Below are positions 1 to 9,462 of a DNA stretch of 64,000 bases, piece by piece. This DNA comes from Geodermatophilaceae bacterium URHB0062. Lineage in GTDB: Bacteria > Actinomycetota > Actinomycetes > Mycobacteriales > Geodermatophilaceae. The notes below the pieces were generated by a model. That model ran no database searches and was not told where the DNA came from. It saw only the letters and a program-made list of their open reading frames with translations. Each line of letters starts with the position of its first letter. Position 1 is the stretch's first letter. Where the stretch lies: assembly GCA_000620185.1 (NCBI GenBank), contig KK211086.1:469331-533330 (forward strand), in the 5' to 3' direction. The position numbers were made by a program, and so were the translations under genes.

Positions 1-54
1 GTCCCGGTCGGTGCCGGGCTCGGCGGCCCCGGGCCCGGGCACGAACTGCCGTGA
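1..54 (+). CDS. 3' end of an upstream gene (partial)
   Basis: The first reading frame is open from the window edge to a TGA at 52-54. The visible C-terminus is only 17 residues, rich in Gly and Pro and ending in HELP, so no function can be assigned. Its stop overlaps the GTG start of the next gene at 51 in a GTGA arrangement, the same 4-base coupling used throughout the following operon. This suggests that the operon begins upstream of the window. The frame could also be open by chance over so short a length. Confidence 0.45.
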   Translation, partial: VPVGAGLGGPGPGHELP

Positions 55-1307
55 CCGGCGCCCGTGAGCCGCGGCTGCTCATCTACTCGCAGGACGGACT
101 CGGCCTCGGGCACCAGCGGCGCACGACGCTCCTCGCCGACCAGTTCCTGCGCCGGTGCCCAGGAGGCAGCGCGCTCACCGTCTCCGACTCGCCGCTGGGC
201 AAGTTCTTCTCGTCGGCGTCGGGCCACGACTTCTGCAAGTTGCCGTCGGTCCACAAGGTCGGCCCGGGGGACTGGCGCCCCGTCGCGCTGTCGTCCTCGT
301 TCGGCGACGTCCTCCGGATGCGCCGGGCGTTGCTCCGGACGGCGGTCCGCACGTTCCGCCCGGACGTGCTGCTCGTGGACCACATGCCCCACGGTGCGAT
401 GGGGGAACTGGTCCCGACGCTGGAGATGCTGCGGGACGAGCCGACCGCCGTCGTCCTGGGGCTGCGCGACATCCTCGACGCTCCGTCGGTCGTGCGGGAA
501 CGGTGGCGGCTCGAGGGTGCGTACGAGGCGGTCGAGCGCTACTACGACCGCGTCCTGGTGTACGGCTCGCCGGACGTCTTCGACATCGCGACGGAGTACG
601 ACTGGCCCGAGGCGGCGCGGTCGAAGATCCAGTACTGCGGCTACGTCTGCGCCTCGTCGCCCGCCGGGGTGTCGGGTCAGGTGCGTTCGCAGTACCTCGG
701 GAGCGCACGGGACACCGACCTCGTCGTCGCCATGGCGGGGGGCGGAGCGGACGCCTATCCGCTCTTCGACGCCCTGCTCGACGCGGTGCCGTTCATCCAG
801 GAGACCCGCCGGTGCCGCGTCGTCCTGATCACCGGGCCGTTCCTGCCCGCCCACCAGTTCAACGACCTGGCGGAGCGCGCCCGCGCCCTCCCGGTCACCG
901 TCCTGCCCTCGGTTCCGGACGCGGTGAACTACGCCGCGTCCGCGGACCTCGTCGTGGCCATGGCGGGCTACAACACGACCGCGGAGATCCTCTCGGTGGG
1001 CACGCCGGCGCTCCTGGTGCCCCGCTCCGGGCCGAGCGCGGAGCAGCAGATGCGCGCCCAGCTGTTCGCCGAGCGCGGCTGGGTGGACTGGCTGCACCCG
1101 CAGGACCTGGGCGCGGAACGGCTCGGCAAGGCCGTGGCCACGATCCTCGACCGGCCGTGGGGCGAGACGGCGGCGAGCCCTCCCGACCTCCGTGGGCGCA
1201 TGACCGGGACCGCCCGGCTGATCGACTCGCTGCACCGGACCAGGGCGGAGCCGCCGGCGCCGGAGGGCCCCGACGAGGTCTTCCCGGACGACTACAAGCT
1301 GGCGTGA
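51..1307 (+). CDS. Glycosyltransferase, COG4671/MurG-like (GT-B fold)
   Basis: The 418-residue protein probably transfers a sugar from an activated donor. The N-terminus carries the YSQDGLGLGHQRR segment seen in predicted glycosyltransferases of COG4671, and the C-terminal half looks like the family 28/MurG donor-binding domain: a Gly-rich AMAGGGAD segment near residue 225 and ADLVVAMAGYNTTAE followed by GTPALLVPR near residues 297-325. No signal peptide or membrane segment is visible, so it should act in the cytoplasm. Translation starts at GTG 51, overlapping the preceding stop. It is the first full gene of the APH/ABC exporter operon and the next gene follows after 2 bases. The family and fold are clear; acceptor and product are unknown. 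Confidence 0.8.
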   Translation: MTGAREPRLLIYSQDGLGLGHQRRTTLLADQFLRRCPGGSALTVSDSPLGKFFSSASGHDFCKLPSVHKVGPGDWRPVALSSSFGDVLRMRRALLRTAVRTFRPDVLLVDHMPHGAMGELVPTLEMLRDEPTAVVLGLRDILDAPSVVRERWRLEGAYEAVERYYDRVLVYGSPDVFDIATEYDWPEAARSKIQYCGYVCASSPAGVSGQVRSQYLGSARDTDLVVAMAGGGADAYPLFDALLDAVPFIQETRRCRVVLITGPFLPAHQFNDLAERARALPVTVLPSVPDAVNYAASADLVVAMAGYNTTAEILSVGTPALLVPRSGPSAEQQMRAQLFAERGWVDWLHPQDLGAERLGKAVATILDRPWGETAASPPDLRGRMTGTARLIDSLHRTRAEPPAPEGPDEVFPDDYKLA

Positions 1308-1309
1308 CG

Positions 1310-2683
1310 ATGTCCGCCGTCTCCGTACGCCGAGGGGCGTCCGCGCGCGACCTGGCGCTCTCGCCGGGGGACGGCCCGGGGCCGGTGGCCCATTTCCTGG
1401 ACGTCGTGGCGCCCGAGGAGGTGCGGGGCGCGCTCCAGCACTGCCTGCCGGCCGGTCTCGGTGTGGTCGGGGTGCGGCTGGTGCGCGCGAAACTGAAGCC
1501 GGGGCGCAAGCTCGTGGCGGAGTACGCGGTCGCGCTGCCCGGCGGAGCCCGGCGTCGCGTGTCGGCGACCTGGGCGGCGCCCGGGGTGGTTGCCCCGGGC
1601 CCGGCCTCGGACGAGGACGCGGAGGCCCGACGGCGCGGTGTCCTCGCGCCGTTCCACCGGTCCTGGATAGGCTGGGACGACGGGCGCTCCACCGTGTCCG
1701 TGGCGCCCGTCGACGCTGCCTTTCCGCAGCTCGTGCGGCTGCACGACCCGCGGCACCTCCGCGACGTCCTGCGCACCACGCCCGGCTTGACCTCGTCGGT
1801 CGACGGCGCGGTCGCGGAGATCGCCGTCGAGACGGTCCGCTACCGGCCGGGACAGCGGCACGTCCTGCGCGTGCGCGCCGGCGACGAGGGTCGCGCCTTC
1901 TTCGCCAAGGTCTACCGCGACGACACCGGGCAGCGCACCGTCGCCGCGGCCGCGCGGGTGGCCGGTGCGCTGGCCGCCGGGGGCGCGACGGGCGGCACCG
2001 CGTCCGCGGGCGTCTACCTGACCGCGGACCGGACGGCGCTGTGGGCCGAGGCCGCCGGCGACTCCCTGGCGGACGTGGTCGCCACCTCGGGAGCGGCCGC
2101 CGCCCGGCACGTGGCCTCGGCCGGCTCCGCGCTGCGTCGGCTGCACGACGCGATCGACGTCGCGGGCCTGCCCGACCGTCCCGACGCCGTGCAGCAGGCA
2201 GACGAGACGCTCCGGACGGCGGAACTGGTCGATGCGCTCCTGCCGCCGGTCGGGTCGCGACTCCGGCAGGCCGTCGTCCGTGCGCTCGACCTGCTCTCGG
2301 CCCTGCCCTCCGAACCGCGGACGCTCGCGCACGGCGACGTCAAGTGCGACAACCTCCTCGTCGGCAGCGCGGGGGTGCACCTCCTCGACTTCGACCGCGT
2401 GGGACGCGGGGACCCCGCCGCCGACCTCGGCAAGTTCCTGGCCGACCTGAGCTGGTGCGCCGCGGCGGACGAGCGGGCGGTGAGCGCGCTGCACGAGGCG
2501 CTCCTCCAGGGCTACGGCGCCGTGCCCCCTGCCCGCCTGGCGCGCGCTCGCGCCTACGAGGGGCTGCTGCACCTGCGCATGGCCGCCCGGCGGGTGCCGA
2601 TCTCCGACCCGGACTGGGCCGCACGCGTCACCCACGCCGTGCAGTTCGCCACCGAACGGCTGACCGAGGAGCCCGTTCCGTGA
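1310..2683 (+). CDS. APH-family phosphotransferase, paralogue 1 of the cluster
   Basis: This 457-residue protein has the aminoglycoside phosphotransferase/choline kinase fold (PF01636 type). The catalytic loop AHGDVKCDNLL lies at about residues 340-350, and the metal-binding DFD follows at about 360. It is the only one of the cluster's six kinase domains with the canonical HGD(x4)N pattern. An N-lobe lysine is visible in FFAKVY. About 150 residues precede the kinase domain and hold a first KLKPGRK motif that echoes the later RYRPGQR motif, so the N-terminal part looks like a duplicated half-lobe. ATG 1310 was chosen because it lies 2 bases after the previous stop; a longer open frame upstream is only a shadow of the glycosyltransferase gene. 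The substrate is unknown and need not be an antibiotic. Confidence 0.8.
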   Translation: MSAVSVRRGASARDLALSPGDGPGPVAHFLDVVAPEEVRGALQHCLPAGLGVVGVRLVRAKLKPGRKLVAEYAVALPGGARRRVSATWAAPGVVAPGPASDEDAEARRRGVLAPFHRSWIGWDDGRSTVSVAPVDAAFPQLVRLHDPRHLRDVLRTTPGLTSSVDGAVAEIAVETVRYRPGQRHVLRVRAGDEGRAFFAKVYRDDTGQRTVAAAARVAGALAAGGATGGTASAGVYLTADRTALWAEAAGDSLADVVATSGAAAARHVASAGSALRRLHDAIDVAGLPDRPDAVQQADETLRTAELVDALLPPVGSRLRQAVVRALDLLSALPSEPRTLAHGDVKCDNLLVGSAGVHLLDFDRVGRGDPAADLGKFLADLSWCAAADERAVSALHEALLQGYGAVPPARLARARAYEGLLHLRMAARRVPISDPDWAARVTHAVQFATERLTEEPVP

Positions 2684-4905
2684 CCGTCGTGACCGAGGCG
2701 CCGCCCATGGTCGACGCGATGCTGCCCGGGCTCGCGGTCGCGCTCTCGGCGCACCCACCCGGCACCGGAGCCGTGGACGAGTGCCGCATCCGCTCGGTGG
2801 AGTGGGTGCCCCGGCGCCGGTGCCGCGTGGTCCACGAGATCCGGCACGGCGCGCGGACGACCACCCTGGTGGCCTACGAGGTCACGCCGGCCGGGACGAC
2901 GGTGTGCGGACCGGCCGACGACCGGCACCTGCCGGGCCTCCGGACGGCGCTGGACCCGGCGCAGGTGCGCCTCCGGCTGGCGGCCGTCTGCGGACCGCCC
3001 GTGGGGAGCTGCCGGGTCACGCCCATCGGCTACCGGCCGGCCAGCCGGGCCGTCGTCGCCTACGACGTCATCGCCGGTTCGGGCCGGTCGAGGCTCTACG
3101 CGAAGCTGCTCGCCGACGGTGCCGACCGCTACGCCGCCGCCGCGACCACCCTCGCCGCCTCGGCACACCGGCGGGGTGCGGCGGCTCCGGTCCCCGACGT
3201 CGTGGCGCTGTGGCCGGACCTCGGCGCCGTGGTCCAGCGCGCGGCGCCGGGGCAGGTCCTCTCCGCCGTCCTGCGGGACTCGTCCCGCGCCGAGGCCGAG
3301 CGGCTCCGGTACGCCCGGCGGCTGGGGGAGCTGCTCGCCGAGGTCCACGCCGCCCCGTCGGAGGGGCAGAACCCGTGGAGTGTGGAGGACGAGCTGGCCG
3401 AGCTGGAGACGCTGCTGCCGTCGACGTGCCACGCGGACCCGGCGGTCGGTCGGTCGCTCGCGGCGCTGCTGGACCGCCTCGCCGACCGGGCTCCGGGGGA
3501 GACGGACCCGGTGCTGTCGCACGGCGCCTTCCGCGCCGGGCAGGTGCTCGTCGACGGAGGGCACCTGTCGCTGCTGGACCTCGACACGGTGAGCCGCGCG
3601 GACGCCGCGCGGGACGCGGGCAACGCCCTCGCCTATCTCTCGTGGACCGAGGTGCGGGGCGCCTCGCCGCCCGGGCTCGCCGCGGCGCTGCACGAGGCGT
3701 TCCTCGCCGGCTACGCCGCCGGGCGTACGCCGCTCGGCGGACCGGCGCTGGCGTGGTGGTCGGCGGCGGCCATGGCGAAGATCGCCGGGCGCCGGTACCG
3801 CACCCTGGCGACGGCGGAGTGGAGCCAGGTGCCGGAGCTCCTGCGCCGGGCCGGCACGCTCCTCGACCCGGCCGCCGCCGGGGCCGCGCCGCCGCAGCGT
3901 CCGCTCGGTGGGCCGGGCACCGCGCCGCCGGTCGATCCGCTCGACCCCGACCGGATGTCCGAGGTCCTGCGCGGATCGCCGTCGCTCCCCGGGGCCGAGC
4001 GCCTCCGTGTCCTCGAGGCGCGACCGCTCGCGGAGGCGGTGGGCCGGCGCCGCGTCGTCCGCTACGAGGTCGAGGGGCTCGACGCCGACCGGGTCGTCCC
4101 GCTCGTCGGCAAGAGCTACACCGACCGGCACCGGTCATCGATGGCGTACGAGAACCTGCGACTGCTGCGCGAGGTGTTCGCGGCGTCCCCGCTGCTCGAC
4201 GTCCCCGAGCCGGTGGTGCACGTCCCTCCGCTCCGGATGGTGTTCTACCGGGCGGTGGCCGGTGCGACCCTGGACCGGCTGGTGGAGCGCTCGGGTACGG
4301 ACGCCCTGGTTCTCGACACCGCCGCCCTGGCCGCCCGGTGGCTCACGACGCTGCACGCGTCCCCGGCGGTGCTCACCCGCCGCCTGGACGTGGCCCATGA
4401 GGTCGCCGACGCCGGCGAGTGGGCGTCGCGGGTGGCGAACGCGGCGCCCTCGGCCCGCACGCCGGCGTTCGCCCTCGCCGACCGGCTGGCCGCCGCGGCG
4501 GCGGACCTGCCGGCCGTGGACCCGGTCGCCGTCCACCGGGACTTCCACGCGGGCCACGTGGTCGCCATCGGAACGCCCCGGCGGGCCGGCGGTGTGGTCG
4601 TCCTCGACCTCGACGAGGCGCGCATGGGCGACCCCGCCTCCGACGTCGCCTCCGCCGCCACCTATCTGGACGCAGCTCCGTGGCCCGGCGCGGCGGCGGT
4701 GCGGACGGCGTTCCTCGCCGCCTACGGCATCCCGGCCGGTCCCGATCCCGCGCGCCGGTTGGCCTTCTACTCCGCCTGCACGAGCATGAAGATCGCCAAG
4801 CAACTGGTCACCGGCCGTGGCCCCGTGCTCCCGGCGAGCGCCGCCAAGCGGGGGGCAGCCCTGACCGCGGTCCTCCGGAGGGGGCTGGCGTGCCTGAACG
4901 GGTGA
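2680..4905 (+). CDS. Tandem APH-like protein, first domain catalytically degenerate
   Basis: The 741-residue protein contains two consecutive APH-like domains. Domain 1 has SHGAFRAGQVL at about residue 280 and LDLDT at about 300: the catalytic Asp of HGD is Ala and the usual Asn is Gln, so phosphotransfer by this domain is doubtful. Domain 2 has VHRDFHAGHV at about 618 and LDLDEA at about 641-646, keeping the Asp but with His in place of Asn. Both retain an N-lobe Lys (LYAKLL and LVGKSY). The Pro/Gly/Ala-rich stretch near residues 395-425 looks like a linker. The GTG start at 2680 overlaps the previous stop by 4 bases; GTG 2689 and ATG 2707 are alternatives. A regulatory pseudokinase fused to an active kinase is a reasonable inference. 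Confidence 0.78.
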   Translation: MTVVTEAPPMVDAMLPGLAVALSAHPPGTGAVDECRIRSVEWVPRRRCRVVHEIRHGARTTTLVAYEVTPAGTTVCGPADDRHLPGLRTALDPAQVRLRLAAVCGPPVGSCRVTPIGYRPASRAVVAYDVIAGSGRSRLYAKLLADGADRYAAAATTLAASAHRRGAAAPVPDVVALWPDLGAVVQRAAPGQVLSAVLRDSSRAEAERLRYARRLGELLAEVHAAPSEGQNPWSVEDELAELETLLPSTCHADPAVGRSLAALLDRLADRAPGETDPVLSHGAFRAGQVLVDGGHLSLLDLDTVSRADAARDAGNALAYLSWTEVRGASPPGLAAALHEAFLAGYAAGRTPLGGPALAWWSAAAMAKIAGRRYRTLATAEWSQVPELLRRAGTLLDPAAAGAAPPQRPLGGPGTAPPVDPLDPDRMSEVLRGSPSLPGAERLRVLEARPLAEAVGRRRVVRYEVEGLDADRVVPLVGKSYTDRHRSSMAYENLRLLREVFAASPLLDVPEPVVHVPPLRMVFYRAVAGATLDRLVERSGTDALVLDTAALAARWLTTLHASPAVLTRRLDVAHEVADAGEWASRVANAAPSARTPAFALADRLAAAAADLPAVDPVAVHRDFHAGHVVAIGTPRRAGGVVVLDLDEARMGDPASDVASAATYLDAAPWPGAAAVRTAFLAAYGIPAGPDPARRLAFYSACTSMKIAKQLVTGRGPVLPASAAKRGAALTAVLRRGLACLNG

Positions 4906-6143
4906 TGTACCTCGTGCGCAGCTGGCCACGGCTGTCGCAGACGTTCGTGGTGGGGGAGGTCCTCGCGCAGGAGCGGCTGGGCACCCGGCTCGAGCTGTAC
5001 AGCCTCACGCACTCCGGCGAGGAACTCGTGCAGCCGCAGGTCCAGCAGGTGCGGGCCGACGTCCACTATCTCGACGACCGCCGCGGTGCCCCCCTGCGCG
5101 ACCACGCCCTGCTCGCCCGCTCGGCGCCGGGCGCCTACGCCCGGACCCTGCTGCTCGCCGCGACGAGTCCCCGGCTGGCCGACGGGTACGCGACGCTGTC
5201 GACGCTGGGCTGCCTGTCGGCGGCCGTGCGGCTGGGGGCCGACATCGTCCGCGCCCGGGCGGCCGGAGCACCGGTCGGGCACCTGCACGCCCACTTCGCG
5301 CACGACCCCGCGCTGGTCGCACTGCTCACCGCACGGCTGACGGGGATCCCGTTCAGCATCACCGCGCACGCCCGCGACCTCTACCAGATCCCGGTCGAGG
5401 GTCTGCGCGCCCGCGCGCGGGAGGCGGCGGCCGTAGTGACCTGCTGCGCGGCCAACGTCGACTACCTCCGGTCGTCGCTCCCCGCCGAGCTGCACGACCG
5501 GCTCCGGCTGATCCATCACGGCGTGGAGCTGGATCGGTTCGTCCCCGCTCCGCGGAGCGACGGGGCCGCGGGCCCGGTCGAGATCGTGTCCGTGGGCCGG
5601 CTCGTGCCGAAGAAGGGGTTCCCGGACCTGCTGCACGCCTGCCAGCGGCTGAAGGGCACTGCGACGCGGGGCGTGCCCTTCCGGCTCCGCATCTACGGCG
5701 ACGGGCCGCTGCGGGCCGAGCTCACCGTCCTGCGCGACCGGCTGGGGCTGGCCGACGAGGTGGAACTGGTCGGCGAGCGCACCGGCGACGAGGTGCTGCG
5801 CGCCTACCAGCGGGCCGACATCTTCGCGCTCACGCCGTGCGTGACCGACGACGGCGACCGGGACGGCGTGCCCAACGTCGTCGTGGAGGCGATGGCCTGC
5901 GGGCTGCCGGTCGTCACGACGGACGCCGGAGGGATCCCCGAGGCCGTCCGGCACGGGGTCAACGGCCTCGTCGCCGCCCCGCGGGACGTCGGGACGCTGG
6001 TCGGACACCTGGGTGAGCTGATCGCCGACCCCGCGCGTCGGCGGGAGCTGGGTGCAGCGGGACGGCGGATGGTCGAGGAGTGCTTCGACGTGCGCCGTGC
6101 GGCCCGGGAGCTGTCACTCGTCTTCGCGGGGGCGGGATCATGA
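4890..6143 (+). CDS. Glycosyltransferase family 4 (GT-B fold)
   Basis: This 417-residue retaining glycosyltransferase probably uses a nucleotide-sugar donor. The acceptor half contains HLHAHFAHD near residue 130. The donor half starts with VEIVSVGRLVPKKGF near residues 230-244, and the GT4 signature VPNVVVEAMACGLPVV followed by GGIPEAV lies near 327-353. The Glu of VEAMACG corresponds to the conserved EX7E region. GTG 4890 was chosen over ATG 4905 because GGAGGGGG sits about 6 bases upstream of it; it overlaps the preceding gene by 16 bases. No membrane segment is visible. It is the second glycosyltransferase of the operon and is enclosed by phosphotransferase genes. Donor and acceptor are unknown. 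Confidence 0.85.
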   Translation: MPERVMYLVRSWPRLSQTFVVGEVLAQERLGTRLELYSLTHSGEELVQPQVQQVRADVHYLDDRRGAPLRDHALLARSAPGAYARTLLLAATSPRLADGYATLSTLGCLSAAVRLGADIVRARAAGAPVGHLHAHFAHDPALVALLTARLTGIPFSITAHARDLYQIPVEGLRARAREAAAVVTCCAANVDYLRSSLPAELHDRLRLIHHGVELDRFVPAPRSDGAAGPVEIVSVGRLVPKKGFPDLLHACQRLKGTATRGVPFRLRIYGDGPLRAELTVLRDRLGLADEVELVGERTGDEVLRAYQRADIFALTPCVTDDGDRDGVPNVVVEAMACGLPVVTTDAGGIPEAVRHGVNGLVAAPRDVGTLVGHLGELIADPARRRELGAAGRRMVEECFDVRRAARELSLVFAGAGS

Positions 6144-7444
6144 CCTCGCTCGGGCTGCCCGACACCGCGCCGCGGACGGACCGTCTCTCCCGCGTCGTGG
6201 AGATGCTCAACGGCCACGTCATGGGACCACGGGTCCGCGGGGCCCTCGGTGTGCCCGGCCGCGCGGGCTGCTCGGTCCTCGACGCGAAGTACGAGCCGGG
6301 CGTCCGGGGCACCGTGCTCTACGGCGTGGGCCCGCTCCTCGTGCGCGGCGACCTGATCGACGTTCCGGCGGACGACGGCGAGGCGTTCCGGCCGGTCGTG
6401 GCCCCCGGCGTCCGGCTGTGCCGGTTCCCGGACGACCCCGACCTCCCGGGGCTGGCCGCCGCGACGGATCCGGAACGGCTCCGGACGGCGCTGGCCGAGG
6501 CTCTGCCCGACGTCGGGTCGCCCCGTCGCTGCCGCGTGGAACTCGTGCGCTACCGGCCGGGCAAGCGGGCGACCCTGGCGGTCGAGCTCCGCGGGCGGGC
6601 GGACCGGGGCGGTTCAGGCCGGTTGGTCGTGAAGAGTTACCACGACGGCCGGAAGGCGGCGGCGGTCGCGGCCGAGGCGGTGCTGCTCGACGCCACCGTC
6701 GACCCGGCGGCGCCCCTGCGCTTCGCACCGGTGCGGGCGCACGTGCCCGAGCTGTCGCTCGTCGTACAGGAGCACGTGCCCGGCGTGCGCCTGGACCAGC
6801 TGATGCTCCGGCCGGACGGAACGGCGGCGCACGCCGTGCGGCGGGCGGCCGTCGCGCTCGCCGCTCTGCACCGCCAGCCGGTGGTCAGCCGCCGGGCCCG
6901 TTCGGTCGACGCCGAGCTCGTGCGCTTCGGCACCCGGAGTTCCCGCGTGGCCGAGATCGACGAGGGGACCGGCCGGGCCCTGGGATCGCTCGCGGTCCGC
7001 CTGCTCGCCGAGGCCGACGCCGTTCCGCGCGGCGTCGTGGGCCTCGTGCACGGCGACTGCAAGCCCAGCCAGTTCCTCCTGCGCGGCGAGGAGGTCGTGC
7101 TGCTCGACCTGGACTCCTGCGGCGCGGCCGACCCGGCGGTCGACGTCGGCACCTTCCTCGCGACCCTGCGCCAGCAGGCGGTCCGCCTGGCGCTGCGCCG
7201 GCGGGCGGCCCCGTCGTCCACCCGCGGGACGACGCCGCTCGCCGGGGTGTTCCTCGACGCATACCTGCGGTCGGCGGGCGAACCTCCGGACGGCGAGCTG
7301 CGGCGGCGGATCGCCTGGTACGAGGCCGTCGCGCTCGAGCGCAAGGCGCTGCGGTGCTTCGCGCGCGCACCCCGCTCGCCGCTGACGCGCGCACTGGTGG
7401 ACGAGGGGCACGCATGCCTCGACCGGCTGAGGGGGACGACATGA
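6140..7444 (+). CDS. APH-family phosphotransferase, paralogue 3 of the cluster
   Basis: A 434-residue APH-fold protein with a catalytic loop VHGDCKPSQFLL at about residues 303-314 and metal-binding LDLDS at about 322-326. His and Asp of HGD are intact, but the Asn expected five residues after the Asp is Gln. The N-lobe lysine is in LVVKSY, and two motifs of the xPGxR type are present (KYEPGVR near residue 50 and RYRPGKR near 138). ATG 6140 overlaps the TGA of the glycosyltransferase gene by 4 bases, implying coupled translation. The gene directly precedes the ABC exporter, which starts inside its stop codon. The substrate is unknown. Confidence 0.78.
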   Translation: MTSLGLPDTAPRTDRLSRVVEMLNGHVMGPRVRGALGVPGRAGCSVLDAKYEPGVRGTVLYGVGPLLVRGDLIDVPADDGEAFRPVVAPGVRLCRFPDDPDLPGLAAATDPERLRTALAEALPDVGSPRRCRVELVRYRPGKRATLAVELRGRADRGGSGRLVVKSYHDGRKAAAVAAEAVLLDATVDPAAPLRFAPVRAHVPELSLVVQEHVPGVRLDQLMLRPDGTAAHAVRRAAVALAALHRQPVVSRRARSVDAELVRFGTRSSRVAEIDEGTGRALGSLAVRLLAEADAVPRGVVGLVHGDCKPSQFLLRGEEVVLLDLDSCGAADPAVDVGTFLATLRQQAVRLALRRRAAPSSTRGTTPLAGVFLDAYLRSAGEPPDGELRRRIAWYEAVALERKALRCFARAPRSPLTRALVDEGHACLDRLRGTT

Positions 7445-9462
7445 GCGCGGTCCGGTCCGCGACGGCGGGCGTGCCGGCCGACATCGTCGTGCCGGAGAAG
7501 CCGGCGGCGCCGCGGGTCGGGATGTCGGACTACCGCCGCGGGCTCGCGTTGCTGCGCCGCTTCCACGGAGGTCGGCGTCCGTTCGTCCTGGGCGCCGTCC
7601 TCCTGCTGGTCGAGGCCGTGGCCGCCGTGGTGGAGCCCATCCCGATCGCGTACCTCATCGACTACCTGCAGGGCAACGCCGCCCCCCTGACCGACCGCGG
7701 CTGGCCGACGTTCGGCTGGTCGGATCGGACCGCCACGCTGGTCCTGCTCGTCCTCGGCATCATCGTGCTGGCGGCGGTGAACAGCGCCGCCGACTCCCTC
7801 GCCGAGGTCTGCCTGGCGCGCGGCGGCCGGATGCTCGGCTACAACATCCGTGTCGCGATGTACTCGCACCTGCAGCGGCTGTCGCTGGCCTACCACGACA
7901 AGCGCCGCACCGGCGACGTCCTCACCCGCGTCACCGGCGACGTCCTCGTGGTGGAGGAGTTCGTCGTCAAGTCGCTGAGCAACCTGCTCGGCAGCTTCCT
8001 CGTGCTCGCCGGCACGGTCGCCGTGCTGCTCTGGCGCGAGTGGACCGTCGCGCTCATCGCCGTCGTCGTGATCCCGATGCTCGCGCTGGTCTCGGACTTC
8101 TTCTCGCGGCGGATGAAGGACCTCTCGAAGACCCAGCGCGCCCGCGAGGGGGATCTGGCGTCCACGACGCAGGAGATGCTGACCTCGATCCGGCTGGTGC
8201 AGAGCTACGGCCGCGGCCGGCTGGACCTGCGGCGCTTCTCCGACGAGACCGACCTGAGCATGCGGGCGGCCGTCGGGGTGGCGTCGTTGCAGGCCTGGTT
8301 CAGCTTCGTCATCGCGATCCTCGAGGCCCTCGCCATCTCGGCGATCGTGTGGATCGGGGTGCTGCTGGTCGACCGGTCCGCCATCACCGTCGGCACCCTC
8401 GTCTTCTTCGTGCTCGTCGCGCAGAACATGTTCAAGCCGTCCCGCAAGATCGTCAGCGAGTGGTACAAGGTCGGAAAGGTCCTCGCCAGCGTCGACCGCA
8501 TCGACGACCTGCTCGCGCTGGCGCCCGCGGTCGAGGACGCCCCCGACGCCGTCCCCGCCCCGCGCTTCGCCGGCGGTCTCGGCTTCCAGGGCGTGACCTT
8601 CGCCTACCACGCCGAGCCGGGGGACGACGCCCCGCCGGTCCTCCGCGACGTCTCGTTCGACGTGGCGCCCGGTGAGGTGGTGGCCCTGGTCGGCCGCAGC
8701 GGCGCCGGCAAGAGCACGATCGCCCAGCTCATCCCGCGGCTCTACGACCCCGACACCGGCATGGTGTGCCTCGACGGCACGGACCTGCGCAGGTACACCC
8801 TGGAGTCGCTCCGGTCGCAGGTCAGCCTGGTGCTGCAGGACACCGTGCTGCTCACCGGCACGATCGCCGACAACATCGGCTACGGGATCGACGGGGCGAC
8901 CCGGGAGCAGATCGAGCAGGCGGCCTGTTCGGCGAACGCCCACGAGTTCATCCGCGGGCTACCGGACGGATACGAAACCGAGGTCGGCGAGCGCGGTGCG
9001 ACGCTCTCCGGGGGCCAGCGCCAGCGCATCTCCATCGCGCGCGCCTTCATCCGGCGGGCGCCGATCCTGGTGCTGGACGAACCGACGACCGGCCTCGACG
9101 CCGACTCGACGCGCCTGGTCGTGGGTGCCCTCCGGTCGCTCATGCGCGGCACGACCACGATCATCATCTCGCACGACCCCAGCCTGGTTCGGTGCGCCGA
9201 CCGGGTCCTGGTCGTCGAGGACGGTGGCATCCCCGAGGTGGGCACCCCCGCGGTCCTGCAACGTGCCGGCGGGCGGTACACGGAGCTGATGCGGGGCTGG
9301 TCCGACGACGACGGCCGCGACGCGCCGGAGGCGAACGGCTCGGTCGACGGGGCCACCGTCGACCAGATCATCCACCGCCTGAAGGCCGACGGATCACCGC
9401 TGCTGGGCACCGGCCGGCCGCACCGGCACGCCAAGCACTCCAACGGCCGGCCGCCGGCATGA
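7441..9462 (+). CDS. Type I ABC exporter, fused permease and ATPase
   Basis: This 673-residue protein has an N-terminal transmembrane domain (about residues 40-330, several long hydrophobic helices) and a C-terminal nucleotide-binding domain. Walker A GRSGAGKST is at about 416-424, the signature LSGGQRQR at about 521-528, Walker B ILVLDEPT at about 541-548, and an IISHD switch histidine follows. It is a half-transporter that should work as a homodimer in the plasma membrane, exporting a lipid, glycolipid or small molecule. A hydrophilic tail of about 60 residues after the ATPase is unusual and ends in a His/Arg-rich stretch. ATG 7441 and the stop at 9460-9462 both overlap neighbouring genes by 4 bases. 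Its place between glycosyltransferase and kinase genes suggests that it exports their product. Confidence 0.9.
   Translation: MSAVRSATAGVPADIVVPEKPAAPRVGMSDYRRGLALLRRFHGGRRPFVLGAVLLLVEAVAAVVEPIPIAYLIDYLQGNAAPLTDRGWPTFGWSDRTATLVLLVLGIIVLAAVNSAADSLAEVCLARGGRMLGYNIRVAMYSHLQRLSLAYHDKRRTGDVLTRVTGDVLVVEEFVVKSLSNLLGSFLVLAGTVAVLLWREWTVALIAVVVIPMLALVSDFFSRRMKDLSKTQRAREGDLASTTQEMLTSIRLVQSYGRGRLDLRRFSDETDLSMRAAVGVASLQAWFSFVIAILEALAISAIVWIGVLLVDRSAITVGTLVFFVLVAQNMFKPSRKIVSEWYKVGKVLASVDRIDDLLALAPAVEDAPDAVPAPRFAGGLGFQGVTFAYHAEPGDDAPPVLRDVSFDVAPGEVVALVGRSGAGKSTIAQLIPRLYDPDTGMVCLDGTDLRRYTLESLRSQVSLVLQDTVLLTGTIADNIGYGIDGATREQIEQAACSANAHEFIRGLPDGYETEVGERGATLSGGQRQRISIARAFIRRAPILVLDEPTTGLDADSTRLVVGALRSLMRGTTTIIISHDPSLVRCADRVLVVEDGGIPEVGTPAVLQRAGGRYTELMRGWSDDDGRDAPEANGSVDGATVDQIIHRLKADGSPLLGTGRPHRHAKHSNGRPPA

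Noticed and set aside
155-1309. An upstream extension of the first phosphotransferase gene.
   Set aside because: The extension overlaps the whole glycosyltransferase gene in another frame and is mostly Arg/Pro/Gly; ATG 1310 fits the operon spacing.
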